Positions 14,601 to 35,440 of a stretch of 64,000 bases of DNA are shown here, one piece after another; positions within the stretch are counted from its first letter, which is position 1; every line of letters starts with the position of its first letter. The notes beneath the pieces were generated by a model. The model saw only the letters and a list, made by a program, of their open reading frames with translations. It had not been told where the DNA came from and did not search any database. Source of the stretch: Prochilodus magdalenae (taxonomy: Eukaryota > Chordata > Actinopteri > Characiformes > Prochilodontidae); the NCBI GenBank assembly GCA_024036415.1, contig JAMWET010003177.1:1177501-1241500 (forward strand), in the 5' to 3' direction. The position numbers were made by a program, and so were the translations under genes.

Positions 14601-17468
14601 TCTTCTGTCTCCCTCTTCCTGTCCCTCTCAATCTCTCTCTCTGTGTCCAGGATCCAACGATGACTCCACATACATTGTACAGACTTTGGACTTTCACCTA
14701 GGACACAATACCATGGTAACTAAGCCTTGTGGAGCGCTAGAGAGCCCTATGGCAACCATCACTAAAGTTTCCCGCCGCAGACACGAGAACCCACCTCATG
14801 GCGTTGCCACAGTCAAAGAGTGGTTCAACTATGTCACAGCAATGAGGAATGAAGGTAACGCAGATACAGGTACATGCACACTATAGCTGTATTAGTTGAT
14901 CAAGGTAACCACGTCAACTATGACTTGTGTCTCACTCCCAGAGCTGAATCTGCTGAGGAATGTGGACGCAAATAATTCAGAGAACGGAGCTGCTGCTAAG
15001 AGCTCCAGCCTGCTGAGTGGATTCCGAGGCTCATCAAGCTACAACCATGAGACAGAAACCATCTTCGCTTTGCCAAGGATGCAGCTCGACTTCAAGTCCA
15101 TCCATGTCCAAGACCCTGAGGAGCCGTCTCTTAGTGGTACTCTGAGTGCAGCATGAGTTGGACTGGCAGATGTCATTTTTGAGCCATTTTGCTTTACTGT
15201 GTACTATACTATCATTTCAGAGAGAAGATACTGTGGATGCTTTTGTGAGATTGTGATTATGCATTTGGGCACCACATAGAATGCTATCCTGGAAACTAAA
15301 CTGGGTGTGTGTGTGTTTTGTCTGTAGACGCCAACAGCAAGCCCAAAGTGGAGTGCAGTGTGGTGACGGAGTTCACTGATCATATCTGTGTTACCATGGA
15401 TGCTGAACTCATCATGTTTCTGCATGACCTGGTCTCTGCTTACCTGAAAGAAAAGGAAAAAGGTGAAAATGGGGCTTTTGATTTAAATGTGATTTCACTG
15501 GGGCATGTGATTAAAAACTAAAGCACAGCGGTCTGAAATCCAGGTAGTCCTTCTGTAACAATAGCAAGACAACAGGAACATGTAGCAAAAAAAAACATGT
15601 TTCTTCGTTATCTATCGACACATGTCAGAAAAAAGTTGGTTATCTATCGTTACATGTCAGAAAAAAATAATGTGAATCACATGTATGCTGTTTCACAAGA
15701 TACAAGATATTTGTGCCATATTGTCTCCGCTAATACATTTTTTTTTCTTTTTTTTTTTAAATTTAAATTTATATTGAATCAATTTAGTAAATGTTTGTGA
15801 TGGACAAACCAATAGAATTGCTCCAAATTGATTAGATTTGTTTTTTGTGAACCTCAATTGCAAGTTAGTAAAGGTGTTTGATTTTCTTCCTATGAAGAGT
15901 TTTTTTAAAGGCGGACTGTATAATTCCATTGGTGCTATTTTATAGTTTGATGTATTTTGACACTGACATGCTGGTGTGTTGGTGTGGTTCGTCCTCTAGT
16001 CACAGGTGGCATTCCACAAGACATCTTTGGCTGAATGTTGCTTGTTGGATGGACTTTTCTCAGTCCAGCAGTTGTTCAAACACTCCAGCAGCACTGCTGC
16101 ATATGAGTCACTCACACCAGCTCACCACACACTTACACACCACCACGTCAGTGTCACTGCAATGCTAAGAATAATCTACCATCCACATAATACCTGCTCT
16201 GTGGTGGTCCTCTGGGGGCCGTGACACTGAAGAAAAGGCTGAACAAGGGGTTAATGAAGTATGCAGAGAAACGGATGGACTGCAGGCTGTAGTTAGAGAT
16301 CTACAACTACAACTACAACAGCTACAACTGATAAAAAGGGCAATGAGTGTAGACACAGGGAGAGGGTTTTAATTATATGGCTGATGGGTGGGAACTACAA
16401 CGAATACAAACTATAGAAATGTTACAGCAGGTGGGAATGTTCATAGAGCATGTATGGGATCATAAAATCCAAAGAATCATCAATGCATATATTTTGGGTG
16501 ATACGTGTAGCTTCTGTTTTCGACCCTCTGGAATTTCATTAAAGTGTTTTTTTGCATTTCCGTGTTACAGCTCTGTTTGCCCCACGGATGTTTTCATCAC
16601 GGCCTGGTCAGAAAAGCCCCACAGCAGTACAGGAAGAGGGCTCCACTGAGAAGGAGAAACCCAAAGAGGATGGAACGAACTATACCACTGTGGACTGGAG
16701 AGAGTTCCTCTGCAATACCTGGCACCTGGAGCCCACACTGCGGTAACACACAAATAACGCCCACTGCTCTGTTACTACAGACAGAGGCTTAGTGATTATG
16801 TTTTCACAAATTAAGTAATTGTTCAGTAGTGGGGATGGTAATGCGTTTGCATATATGCAGATTATGCATTTATACATTTAGAAATGAAGTCCTGGTTTTA
16901 ACTAAAGTCCCATGATAGCATAGGTAGCACAAAGAAACACCTGGAAGCACATAAAGGATTACATTTAAACACATTTAAAACCGCTTTAGAGCATACAGAC
17001 GTTTTTGAGAACTGACCAAATCACAAAACCGTGATTGAAACCTTTTTTTTTTTTTTAGCCTTAGATTAACGTGTTGTCAATTCCCCAAAAAACATCTGTT
17101 TGCTCTAAAAACGTTATACAGTCTTAGAGCAGTTTTACTGGATTAAAGGCAGTGGGAGTGCATTAGTTATTGTTTTTATTCAGAATGCTTTTAATAGCGC
17201 TCTCCAGTTCAGTTTATTTGTAATAATATATACTCGTGTGATTTTCAGGTTAATTTCATGGACAGGCCGAAAGATCGACCCAGTCGGAGTGGACTACATC
17301 CTGCAGAAGCTGGGCTTCCATCATGCAAGAACTACAATTCCCAAGTGGCTCCAAAGAGGAGTGATGGACCCACTGGATAAAGTTCTGTCTGTTCTCATTA
17401 AGAAACTGGGCACCGCACTGCAGGACGAGAAGGAAAAGAAAGGAGTAAGAGACAAAGAGGAACATTAA
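2673..17468 (+). CDS. bltp1: BLTP1 (KIAA1109/tweek) lipid transfer protein, C-terminal quarter, 21 exons
   Basis: BLTP1 is a giant bridge-like protein that carries phospholipid between membranes at contact sites. The window encodes its last 1,322 residues (the human protein is about 5,000). Exons: 2673-2947, 4290-4493, 4642-4822, 5235-5418, 7139-7300, 7405-7541, 7757-7955, 8253-8456, 11503-11679, 12012-12149, 12249-12464, 12673-12823, 12992-13149, 13276-13462, 13717-13934, 14145-14396, 14651-14854, 14942-15136, 15328-15462, 16571-16742, 17249-17468. All have AG/GT borders and the phases join without a stop. Recognisable family stretches include SGLAALFSERWPTTPPQR, KLYAWVALQTLPEEMVISPC, LEPTLRLISWTGRKIDPVG and the terminal DKEEH. 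The 5' edge of the first exon is uncertain: the acceptor could be at 2672 or 2711. N-terminal exons lie left of the window. Confidence 0.95.
2948..4289. other. BLTP1 intron, no other feature seen
   Basis: AT-rich non-coding sequence between the first two visible BLTP1 exons. It has a GTGAGC donor at the left and a TTTCTCAG acceptor at the right. I see no further gene or clear repeat family in it. Confidence 0.6.
5419..7138. other. BLTP1 intron containing the candidate microexon
   Basis: Intron between the exon ending at 5418 and the exon starting at 7139. Apart from the 42-nt candidate cassette exon at 7064-7105 and short A-rich runs near 5868-5890, nothing recognisable was seen. Confidence 0.6.
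7064..7105 (+). other. bltp1: candidate 42-nt cassette exon of BLTP1
   Basis: A TTTTTGCAG acceptor precedes 7064 and a GGTAAG-type donor follows 7105. The 42 nt are a multiple of three. Inserted between the exons ending at 5418 and starting at 7139, they keep frame and add 14 residues (GLGEAFKSRCCHYK, counting the shared codon) without a stop. Human BLTP1, as I recall it, joins the flanking exons directly here. It could be a regulated microexon or chance splice-like sequence. Confidence 0.45.
8535..11352 (-). mobile_element. decayed Tc1/mariner-like transposon interrupted by a LINE
   Basis: Minus-strand translation of about 8770-9060 gives pieces of a Tc1-type transposase. These include TWSDESRYQLFWPDG, then a QQRTVQAGGGS segment followed by GVFTWRGLNPLV, corresponding to the usual SDESRF and GGGSVMVWG motifs. 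Stops and frame breaks make it a pseudogene. The ends look like inverted repeats: CACACCTGTGTA near 8550 and TACACAGGTGTG near 11328-11339, each preceded or followed by a TA about 15-20 bp further out. A LINE (about 9150-11008) splits it. It lies in the BLTP1 intron 8457-11502, antisense to BLTP1. Confidence 0.7.
9150..11008 (+). mobile_element. 5'-truncated CR1/L2-type LINE with reverse transcriptase fragment
   Basis: The translation gives a fish LINE reverse transcriptase: LHPRKAAGPDRVCPRMLKAC, ELNDYRPVALTSHVMKTMER, FSSAFNTIQPLLLRDKL, STGAPQGTVLSPVLFTLYTS and the catalytic FSDDTA, then a C-terminal SVVASVLFYAVVCWGGSI block. The reading frame shifts twice between about 9540 and 9615, so no intact protein is made (frames 9152-9661 and 9610-10572). 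The endonuclease is missing. The 3' end has an AATAAA followed by a (CTAT)n tail at 10978-11006, typical of 3'-end-primed retrotransposition. It is inserted into a Tc1 relic. Exact clade (L2, CR1 or Rex1) is not settled. Confidence 0.85.
15785..15965 (+). repeat. interspersed repeat, partner of the copy at 45650-45815
   Basis: Shares GATGGACAAACCAATAGAAT and, further on, TATTTTATAGTTTGATGT with the segment at about 45690-45810, in the same order and spacing. It is non-coding. It lies in the BLTP1 intron 15463-16570, just after an A/T-rich run at 15740-15775. Confidence 0.6.
15966..16375 (+). repeat. interspersed repeat, copy 2 of 3 in window
   Basis: Contains CACGTCAGTGTCACTGCAAT and ATAATACCTGCTCTGTGGTG, then a segment ending near GCAATGAGTGTAGACACAGG. 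These are the same ordered blocks as at 1130-1600 and 54075-54235. It is non-coding and lies within a BLTP1 intron. Confidence 0.65.
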
Positions 17469-18390
17469 CACTTTCTCTCACAGTCTCTTCCTCAAACACG
17501 CACACCCACTCACGCACACATGCACTTAAATGTGAGATCTGGTAAATGTGACCATAAGCTTATCTGGAACACTGGAATTGTCAACACTACTGTACAGTTC
17601 ACTCTTGCTCACGAACACAAAGTCGCTGCACCCGCCTGTGTGACGTTAGTGTGAACGTAGATGCTTACTGTGGTGCATGTGGCTGTTTTCCTTCAGGACT
17701 GGTAGAAAGTTGCTCGTTGATTTTCTGTATATTTGGAGAACTGCAATCATCCCTAACCTGCTTCTGAATGCCAGTTGGACTTCTTAACATGCATTATATG
17801 CACTTATACATTTAAGGTTTCGCTAACACGTCACTAACGCTGCCTGCCAGTGAGAAGCTATCTGACTGTGTGTTTGAGCCGTGATTTACAGTAGAGCTTT
17901 AAAGCCGTAGCATCTTTTAAGTGGCATCTCATGCCGTCTGTTTCTCTCACAGTTTTAAAATTCCAATCAGTTTTTATATTTAATGTAATTTTAAAAAATC
18001 AAAGCACATGCTTTGTTCTGCTGCACATGTTTTGTTTTTCTATCATCTGGCAAGCCATGTGGGAGCCCAGACGTGTCCACTAGTTTGATAAACATGACCA
18101 AATGATGAGGTGTCTAGGCCAAGTTGGGCTTGAATAGGCTGTTGCGCTGTTCCAACGAGATCAAACCTGGGATTGTATTTTCAAATGTGAATTTTTCTAA
18201 TACTGTATGTGATTTTTATTGCCATTTTACTTTCTTAGATGTATAACCTGCAACCCATGTTAGGCCGGTGTGATGATTTAATATTTTTTAATGTATAGTT
18301 CAGTGCAATAGACCTGCTGTGTGTGTATATACTGATGTGAAATAGGTTCAGTGTGCTTTAACTGAATAAAATAATTCCAACTGTGTTTAC
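17469..18390 (+). other. bltp1: BLTP1 3' UTR with polyadenylation signal
   Basis: Sequence after the TAA at 17466-17468 has no coding similarity. A canonical AATAAA lies at 18365-18370 with GT-rich sequence shortly after, so cleavage near 18385-18400 is the simplest reading. The exact end is inferred. Confidence 0.6.
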
Positions 18391-19146
18391 TTTTCTCTCC
18401 TGATATATTTGAATCCAGCATTCTGACGTGAAAGTACTCCACACGATTGATTTGTCTTACAGATTAAGCAGGAAATATACAAACACACACGGTGCTGACA
18501 CTAACAGGACGACTCATGGAGGGACCACTGCTTGCTGAATGTCCACAATTGTGGAGGCTGGATCAGTCAGGCACAGCGATAAGGCTTGTCCTTGCTTACA
18601 TTACATGCACGGCTGAGCATGAATCTCAAATCTACCCACCAAGTTGCAGTCCTTCTGGGTGTGGCTATTTGTGCAACTACTGTTTTAGTGATGCAGTTAT
18701 ATTTTTTTGAGTACTGGGTCTACAATCTGTCACAGTTAGAGGACTTATTGTTATTAATTTAATGTTCACATAATATGTGTGATCTCAAATAGAGGAACAT
18801 AGTAATTATTGTTAAAAATGAAATCTGAAACAGTAAAATAAATATATCGCTGCTGGCAGAACAAAACCTTGTATTTCCAAAAGGATAACTTCGCAGAAGA
18901 AAAAACAACATGCTTAATTTCCATGTCAGTGGGATCAGACTTTTTACTTATTGGTCTTGTGGTCCATTCATCATGAAATTTACATACATGGTGAAGGGTA
19001 ACAGGTGTGCTCAAAAAAACAAATAAAAATTAGGATTTCTGTGTCACCAGCAGTGATAAATTGAATAACTGTGTTGCTCTTACTGGAATAATGTATTAAA
19101 ATAAAACTGAAAATAAAGTTTGATATAATTATAAAACGTTGAGGGA
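18391..19146. other. intergenic region between BLTP1 and NSD2, left part
   Basis: No gene was recognised. About 18836-19010 resembles the small inverted-repeat element at 20012-20272: it has a TATATCGCTGCTGG-like end, and a TATTGGTCTTGTGGTCCATT stretch that parallels TGTTGGTCTATTCATCATG there. It appears to be a diverged, one-ended copy. Confidence 0.45.
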
Positions 19147-19928
19147 GGAATTATCAGACGTGTGGACTCGAGTCACATGACTTGGACTCGAGTCCGACTC
19201 GAGTCACTAAACTGATGACTTGTGACTTGACTCGACAACATTACTAGAGACTTGCGACTTGACTTAGACTTTACCTTTACTGACTTGGACTTGGAATCGG
19301 ACTTGAGCTTTAAGACTCGAAAAGACTTGACAACCCTACTTTAACATAATGAATAAGTAAAACTGAATCACATAACTGGATCATTTTATATTAAATGGCG
19401 CTGGAACGCTAGGGAGCTGAGCCGCTCAGCCCAGATGATCCGTAACCTAGCAACAAGTAAAGCCGTAACCGTACAGCCAATCACGGGAAGCTTTGAGGGG
19501 GGCGCCAGTGTTGAATTTGTGCGGAGAAGACGAGTAACATGATCCCAAAAATAATCCTGTTCAACTACAAAGATTATAATGTAGTAAATAAAGGAAGAAC
19601 TGCGGTATGGAAGAGATGTGGAGTCAAGATCACAGATGGAGGTGCAACCACTTCAAACTCGACATTTGAGGCTGCACAAAGAACAGTAAGTCTGTGCTGT
19701 GTATATTTCGCGTATAGCAGTTAGCAAGCTAGCAAACGTAGCGACATAATAATAAACAACAGCGAATGTAAACAAAGCTGTTGTCCTCTGTTCGTCACTC
19801 TCTCACACCGTTCACTGTGAGAGATTTTACTGAAAATTAAAGTGTTTAGGAACCACAGCATCTCAGCCACGACGTGGTGAATTAGCATAGAGCAGAAAAG
19901 TGTCAAACACAGCAGTTCACACATGCTG

Positions 19929-20018
<90 letters not shown>
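19929..20018. repeat. (AT)n microsatellite
   Basis: About 45 uninterrupted AT dinucleotides, abutting the left end of the small inverted-repeat element. Apparent open frames reading Ile-Tyr repeats here are artefacts. Confidence 0.95.
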
Positions 20019-20020
<2 letters not shown>

Positions 20021-20272
20021 TCGCTGTCCAAGGAAAAACAAGTATCTCCAAAATGGCAACTTTACAAGAGAGGCCAAAAACCTCATTCAATTTTAATGTA
20101 AGTCAATGGAACCAGACGTTTTTCTAAGCAATTTTGGGCCATTTCTGTTGGTCTATTCATCATGTAGATCTCACAGTGTAAACGACTGTTTTCAAATTAT
20201 GCATAAAAGTCAAAATGGACAAAAAATGGAGATACATGTTTTTCATTGGACGGCGACGATATATATATTACA
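20012..20272. mobile_element. MITE-like element with about 40-bp terminal inverted repeats
   Basis: The left end TATATCGTCGCTGTCCAAGG, running on to GTATCTCCA, is matched on the opposite strand by 20231-20270 (GGAGATAC, then CGGCGACGATATATA) with only a few differences. The interior is about 180 bp and non-coding. Both ends abut TA-rich sequence, so a TA-targeting element is plausible. It is nested inside the hAT element 19155-21208. Confidence 0.75.
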
Positions 20273-20360
20273 GGTCCATACATTAACACTTATGGGTTTA
20301 GAATGTGATGTCATTAAAAATTCCTGTAGGTGGAATGTGTTCTACTACTTCATTATAGTG

Positions 20361-20554
20361 TGGTGTTCCTCAACCATGGCCTTCGAGGCCCACTGCCCTG
20401 CACATTTTACTGTTTTTTTTCTGCTTCAACACCTATTTTAACTCAGTAATGGGCTGGTTATGAGGTGATTAGTTGGATCAGATGTGTTGGGAGAATGGAA
20501 AACAATAAAAAGTGCAGGGCAGTGGGCCTCCAGGGCCAGGCTTGAGAAACAATG
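20361..20554. mobile_element. hAT-type MITE with inverted repeats
   Basis: The ends are inverted copies: TTCGAGGCCCACTGCCCTGC at the left, and GCAGGGCAGTGGGCCTCCAG then GCTTGAGAAAC at the right. The 8-bp flanks TTATAGTG and ATGTAGTG agree at 6 of 8 positions, consistent with an aged hAT target duplication. It is non-coding and nested within the larger hAT element. Confidence 0.75.
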
Positions 20555-21025
20555 ATGTAGTGTACTTTGTTAGCCTGTTTACAGAAATTTATAGCATACT
20601 GAAACAGCTCATATGATATCATGAATCATATGATATTCTTGTCCTTTCCTAATTTTTTTAAATCCATAAACCTTGACTTTTTGTTGCTGTAAACTGTGGT
20701 ATAATGTCACATTAATTTTTCCATACTGCGTTTAGTACATATCTATTAGAGATTACAGTAAGTACTTTGTTTACTGCACAGTACTTTGCAGGTTATTTAA
20801 TCCTCAAATTATTTAATTAACGATTTGCACTACTTGTTCCTGTTAAGTAAAATAGCACTTTGTTGTTTGAACTGTTTGAGATGATGCAAGTTGTTTTTGT
20901 TATACTAAATACAAACTTTAAAAACATTTATGATTATGTCAGTTTAATATACTATGAATCAGCTGCATCAGTTATGTGAAATATTGAAATGACATCTGGT
21001 GACTTGATTAGGACTCGAAGTTTAA

Positions 21026-21150
21026 GACTTGGGACTTGACTTGAGACTTGCTTGTATTGACTTGGGACTTGACTTGAGACTTGCTTGTATTGACTTGGGA
21101 CTTGACTCGAGACTTGCTTGTATTGACTTGGGACTTGACTCGTGACTTAA
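21026..21150 (+). repeat. 33-bp tandem array in the hAT right subterminal region
   Basis: Units start at 21026, 21059, 21092 and 21125, each of the form GACTTGGGACTTGACTYGAG plus GACTTGCTTGTATT-like sequence, with a few substitutions. The array is direct, has no unique spacers and lies within the transposon, so it is not a CRISPR array. Confidence 0.9.
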
Positions 21151-21540
21151 TTGTTAAGACTTGAGACTTACTTGTTACTTGCAACTTAGTGACTTGTTCC
21201 CATGTCTGGGAATTATATAAAAAAAAAAAAGGAAGTATAATTAATTAAAAATCAAAAAAACAATACAAATGAAAAAAGGGTGCACATATGCTGTTCATAA
21301 TTCAGGAATTTGGTATGTAGAATTTAAGGGTGACTGAGTAAAGAAAGTTCATAGACTGCATTCAAAACCGCATACTACAAAAAGGAAACCTCTGGTACAA
21401 GTCCAGTCATTAGTGTAGTACGTGTAGCTCAGACGTGTGTGGTGTTGTTTCACTTCCTGCTTCATAGAACACACAGCAGTCAACTCGAACCACTTACCAA
21501 CCAATCAGCATTCAGTTGCAGTACTACTTTCGGTCCATGT

Positions 21541-21733
21541 CAGGGGTGTCTAATCTTATCCACAAAGGGTCAGTGTGGTGGCAGGCTGTCGTTCCACAAC
21601 AGGAACACACATGATCAGTTGCTGAAGGCGGAGATCAACTGATTCCACAAGTAGAACCAGGTAGGATCCACCTTGTATGGAACGGAAACCTGTAACCACA
21701 CTGGCTCCTTGCAGGTAAGGTTGGACGCCCCTG
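21541..21733. mobile_element. short inverted-repeat transposon (MITE)
   Basis: The left end CAGGGGTGTCTAATCTTATC is matched on the other strand at the right end (CAGGGGCGTCCAACCTTACC). Both continue into a CAGTGTGG block. It is about 193 bp and non-coding. I could not recognise a clear target-site duplication, so the superfamily is left open. Confidence 0.75.
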
Positions 21734-22596
21734 TAGCAAAACAGAAGGATACTGATGTTGTCTTTGATTTTTTTTAATGCAGTAAATTAAAAAGGAGTTC
21801 CCAGAGGTGTTCAGCTGTTCACCACCAACCATTGGTTGAGGACTGACTCACAAGCTCCCTCTAGAGGTTTGATGTCAAATTGCCCAACTTGAATCTCCAA
21901 ACTTCTCCATTATTATACACAAGCCTGTGCACTACAGAGTCCATCGAGAACTGTGCTATTCATTTAAGCCACAAGAGGGATAACGGTGTTCCTGATCACG
22001 GGGTTGGAAGCCTCTGCCCTCTGCTACCTAACTCTTCCAATAGGATGATGTTTGGGGAAGAAGCTGAAATGCCATCTCACATTGTGCACCAGAGTGGGAG
22101 TCATTTGAAATTCAGCATTTGATTGGTCAAAACAGAGGCGGCCAGACTCAGTACATTCAGGTCCAGAGTCAAGAAACTGTTCTAGTCAATCAAACAGTAT
22201 TACTGAAATTCAACTAGACCATCAGACTGCAGTATAGAATATTGTACTAGCATGGTAGTGCATGCTTTGTTAACCCCCTATTACCCTGTTCCTCAATGGT
22301 CATGACCCTCACAGGACCATCACACTTAAGGGGGCATCTTTGGCTTTCCCTGGATGTTTTGGTCTGGATGCGAGACCCTTGGTTCTACAGATCACACTCA
22401 GCATGAAGGATAGCACAGCAACCTTTACCATGAAGGAGCTCAGACTGCAAAACAGCTTTAAAAAAAAATTAGTTAAATAAATAATATAAAATGAGCCTGG
22501 AATCCTCTAGTGACCCTCAGTGGGACAGGATCCAGAGCTACCCTGCAAGTATGAAGAACCTCGGGTAAAACTCCAACTTAAACTAAATGTAGTTAC
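21734..22596. other. intergenic sequence, no gene seen
   Basis: Non-coding sequence between two repeats. I see no exon with splice borders and no recognisable family. Open frames here are short and compositionally unremarkable. Confidence 0.5.
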
Positions 22597-23045
22597 TGTA
22601 TTTTGTCTACAACAGTATGCACTGTTTCTACCCACAAGCCATCAGGTTCCTGAACAAGCTGTGACCCTTTCACCATCACCACCACCAATACCACCAACAC
22701 CACCGCACTTGGACACTATTATTAATACTCTATATAGCACTGCTATGGACAACATCACTAAGTCACTTTATACAACAGGAACAGACAAACATACATATTT
22801 ATATTAGCTCCACTCTCTCTCAGACTATTCCTGTCTCATAAATGTACATATCAGAATTTCTACAGTTCCCTCCTGTCTCTGTATATTTTGTATTTAATAG
22901 AAGTTTTCTATCTCTTTATTTTAATATGTTTAGTATGTATATAGTTTTGTCCTCCCGTAGAGTACCAACCTGAGCCTCACCACAAGCATTTCAATGCATA
23001 AATGTCATGACATGTTGTGCATATGACAAATAAACCTGAAACTTG
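22597..23045 (+). mobile_element. 3' end of a CR1/L2-type LINE
   Basis: Contains a decayed CACAAGCCATCAGGTTCCTG segment, the usual end of a fish LINE protein. An AT-rich 3' UTR follows, with CACAAGCATTTCAATGCATA and GACAAATAAACCTGAAACTT, which is a common retrotransposon tail. No reverse transcriptase remains. It is heavily 5'-truncated. Confidence 0.65.
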
Positions 23046-23214
23046 AACACTGAATATGACTATACGTTAGTAGATTATCAGTATGTTTAATGCATAGTCT
23101 AATAGTTTACGAAAGGAACAGCATCGGCCTGGAAAATTATTTTAAGCAGTTGCTCAATAATAACCAACCGCTTACAGTGTTTACAACCTACCATCAAATA
23201 AAATCCACATTCAC

Positions 23215-23660
23215 ACAGGACTGCTTTAAAAAGCTTTATTTCACCCAAGTATCACAGAAGCGCCCTGTCTGAATTTACTGTGCCTTTTTAAAACTCTGAA
23301 TAGGTAGATTTCACAGAGACTTGACATTCTAACATATTACGTAAACTTCAAAAACAAACAAACAAAAAACAAACAAACAAAAAAACGAGCTAACAAAAAA
23401 ATGTGCTAAAATATGCTGCTCTATAGTTAAATGCATTCTATAATTGACTATGAAAAAAAAAAAAGGTAATTCAAGGGCTATCCATAGTGTCTTAAATTTA
23501 ACGATACCACTGGTTATTTAAAAATAAAAAATAAACACGCAAAAAAAAAATCTGTTACTATCAATAATTCCAGTATTATTATAATTTTGGTCTTTCATAT
23601 ACATTTCCATATACATATCTACGGTTAAGAAAGGCATCTATCGCAAAGATTAAAACAGGC

Positions 23661-23693
<33 letters not shown>

Positions 23694-24019
23694 TTCAAGT
23701 TTGGCGTCGGTAATGCTGTGTAGTAATGAGGCTGTTTGGTCTGTTGGCTCTGTGTTAAACGCACATGGACACAAGTGTGCATGAGTGTGTTTTCAGTGTG
23801 CGCACACTCGATTCAGAGAGGAGGTTTGAGTGCGTGAGGGGGACCCGGCTCCACAGAGCACTACAGTGTTCACATACTTCCCTGATCAGACACACACACA
23901 GTGCTTGCAGTTTTGGAGAACAGTCAAGACGACGTCAATACCACTGAATCATGAGTAGAAGGCGGACAGGCCATGGTGGGGAGAGTTGGGAAGGGACAGG
24001 AAGGGGAGTCTCACCAGCT
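23215..24019 (-). other. nsd2: NSD2 3' UTR with polyadenylation signal
   Basis: The stretch lies downstream of the NSD2 stop on the minus strand. AATAAA on that strand is at 23235-23240 (TTTATT on the plus strand), so cleavage shortly before 23220 is likely. The UTR contains a 25-nt homopolymer at about 23667-23691 and other A-rich runs. Its end is inferred from the signal alone. Confidence 0.55.
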
Positions 24020-35423
<11,404 letters not shown>

Positions 35424-35440
35424 CACTGCCGATCAGGGGC

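Larger units (their letters stand above)
19155..21208. mobile_element. non-autonomous hAT transposon with perfect 8-bp target duplication
   Basis: Flanked by identical 8-bp direct repeats GGAATTAT at 19147-19154 and 21209-21216, the hAT hallmark. The ends are short inverted repeats: CAGACGTGTGGAC at the left, and CAGACATGGGAAC on the other strand at the right. Both subterminal regions are packed with GACTTG/CGAGTC motifs, probably transposase-binding sites. At the right they form a 33-bp tandem array (21026-about 21150). Inside, 19539-19690 encodes a BED-finger-like start (KRCGVKITDGGATTSN) ending at a GTAAGT donor, a leftover first transposase exon. The rest of the transposase is gone and smaller elements are nested within. 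Confidence 0.85.

Noticed and set aside
19721..20127. Open frames on both strands with long Ile-Tyr repeats
   Set aside because: They are translations of the (AT)n microsatellite; no splice signals or family similarity.
21026..21150. Regularly spaced 33-bp direct repeats reminiscent of a CRISPR array
   Set aside because: Units are contiguous with no unique spacers and lie in the subterminal region of a hAT transposon in a vertebrate genome.
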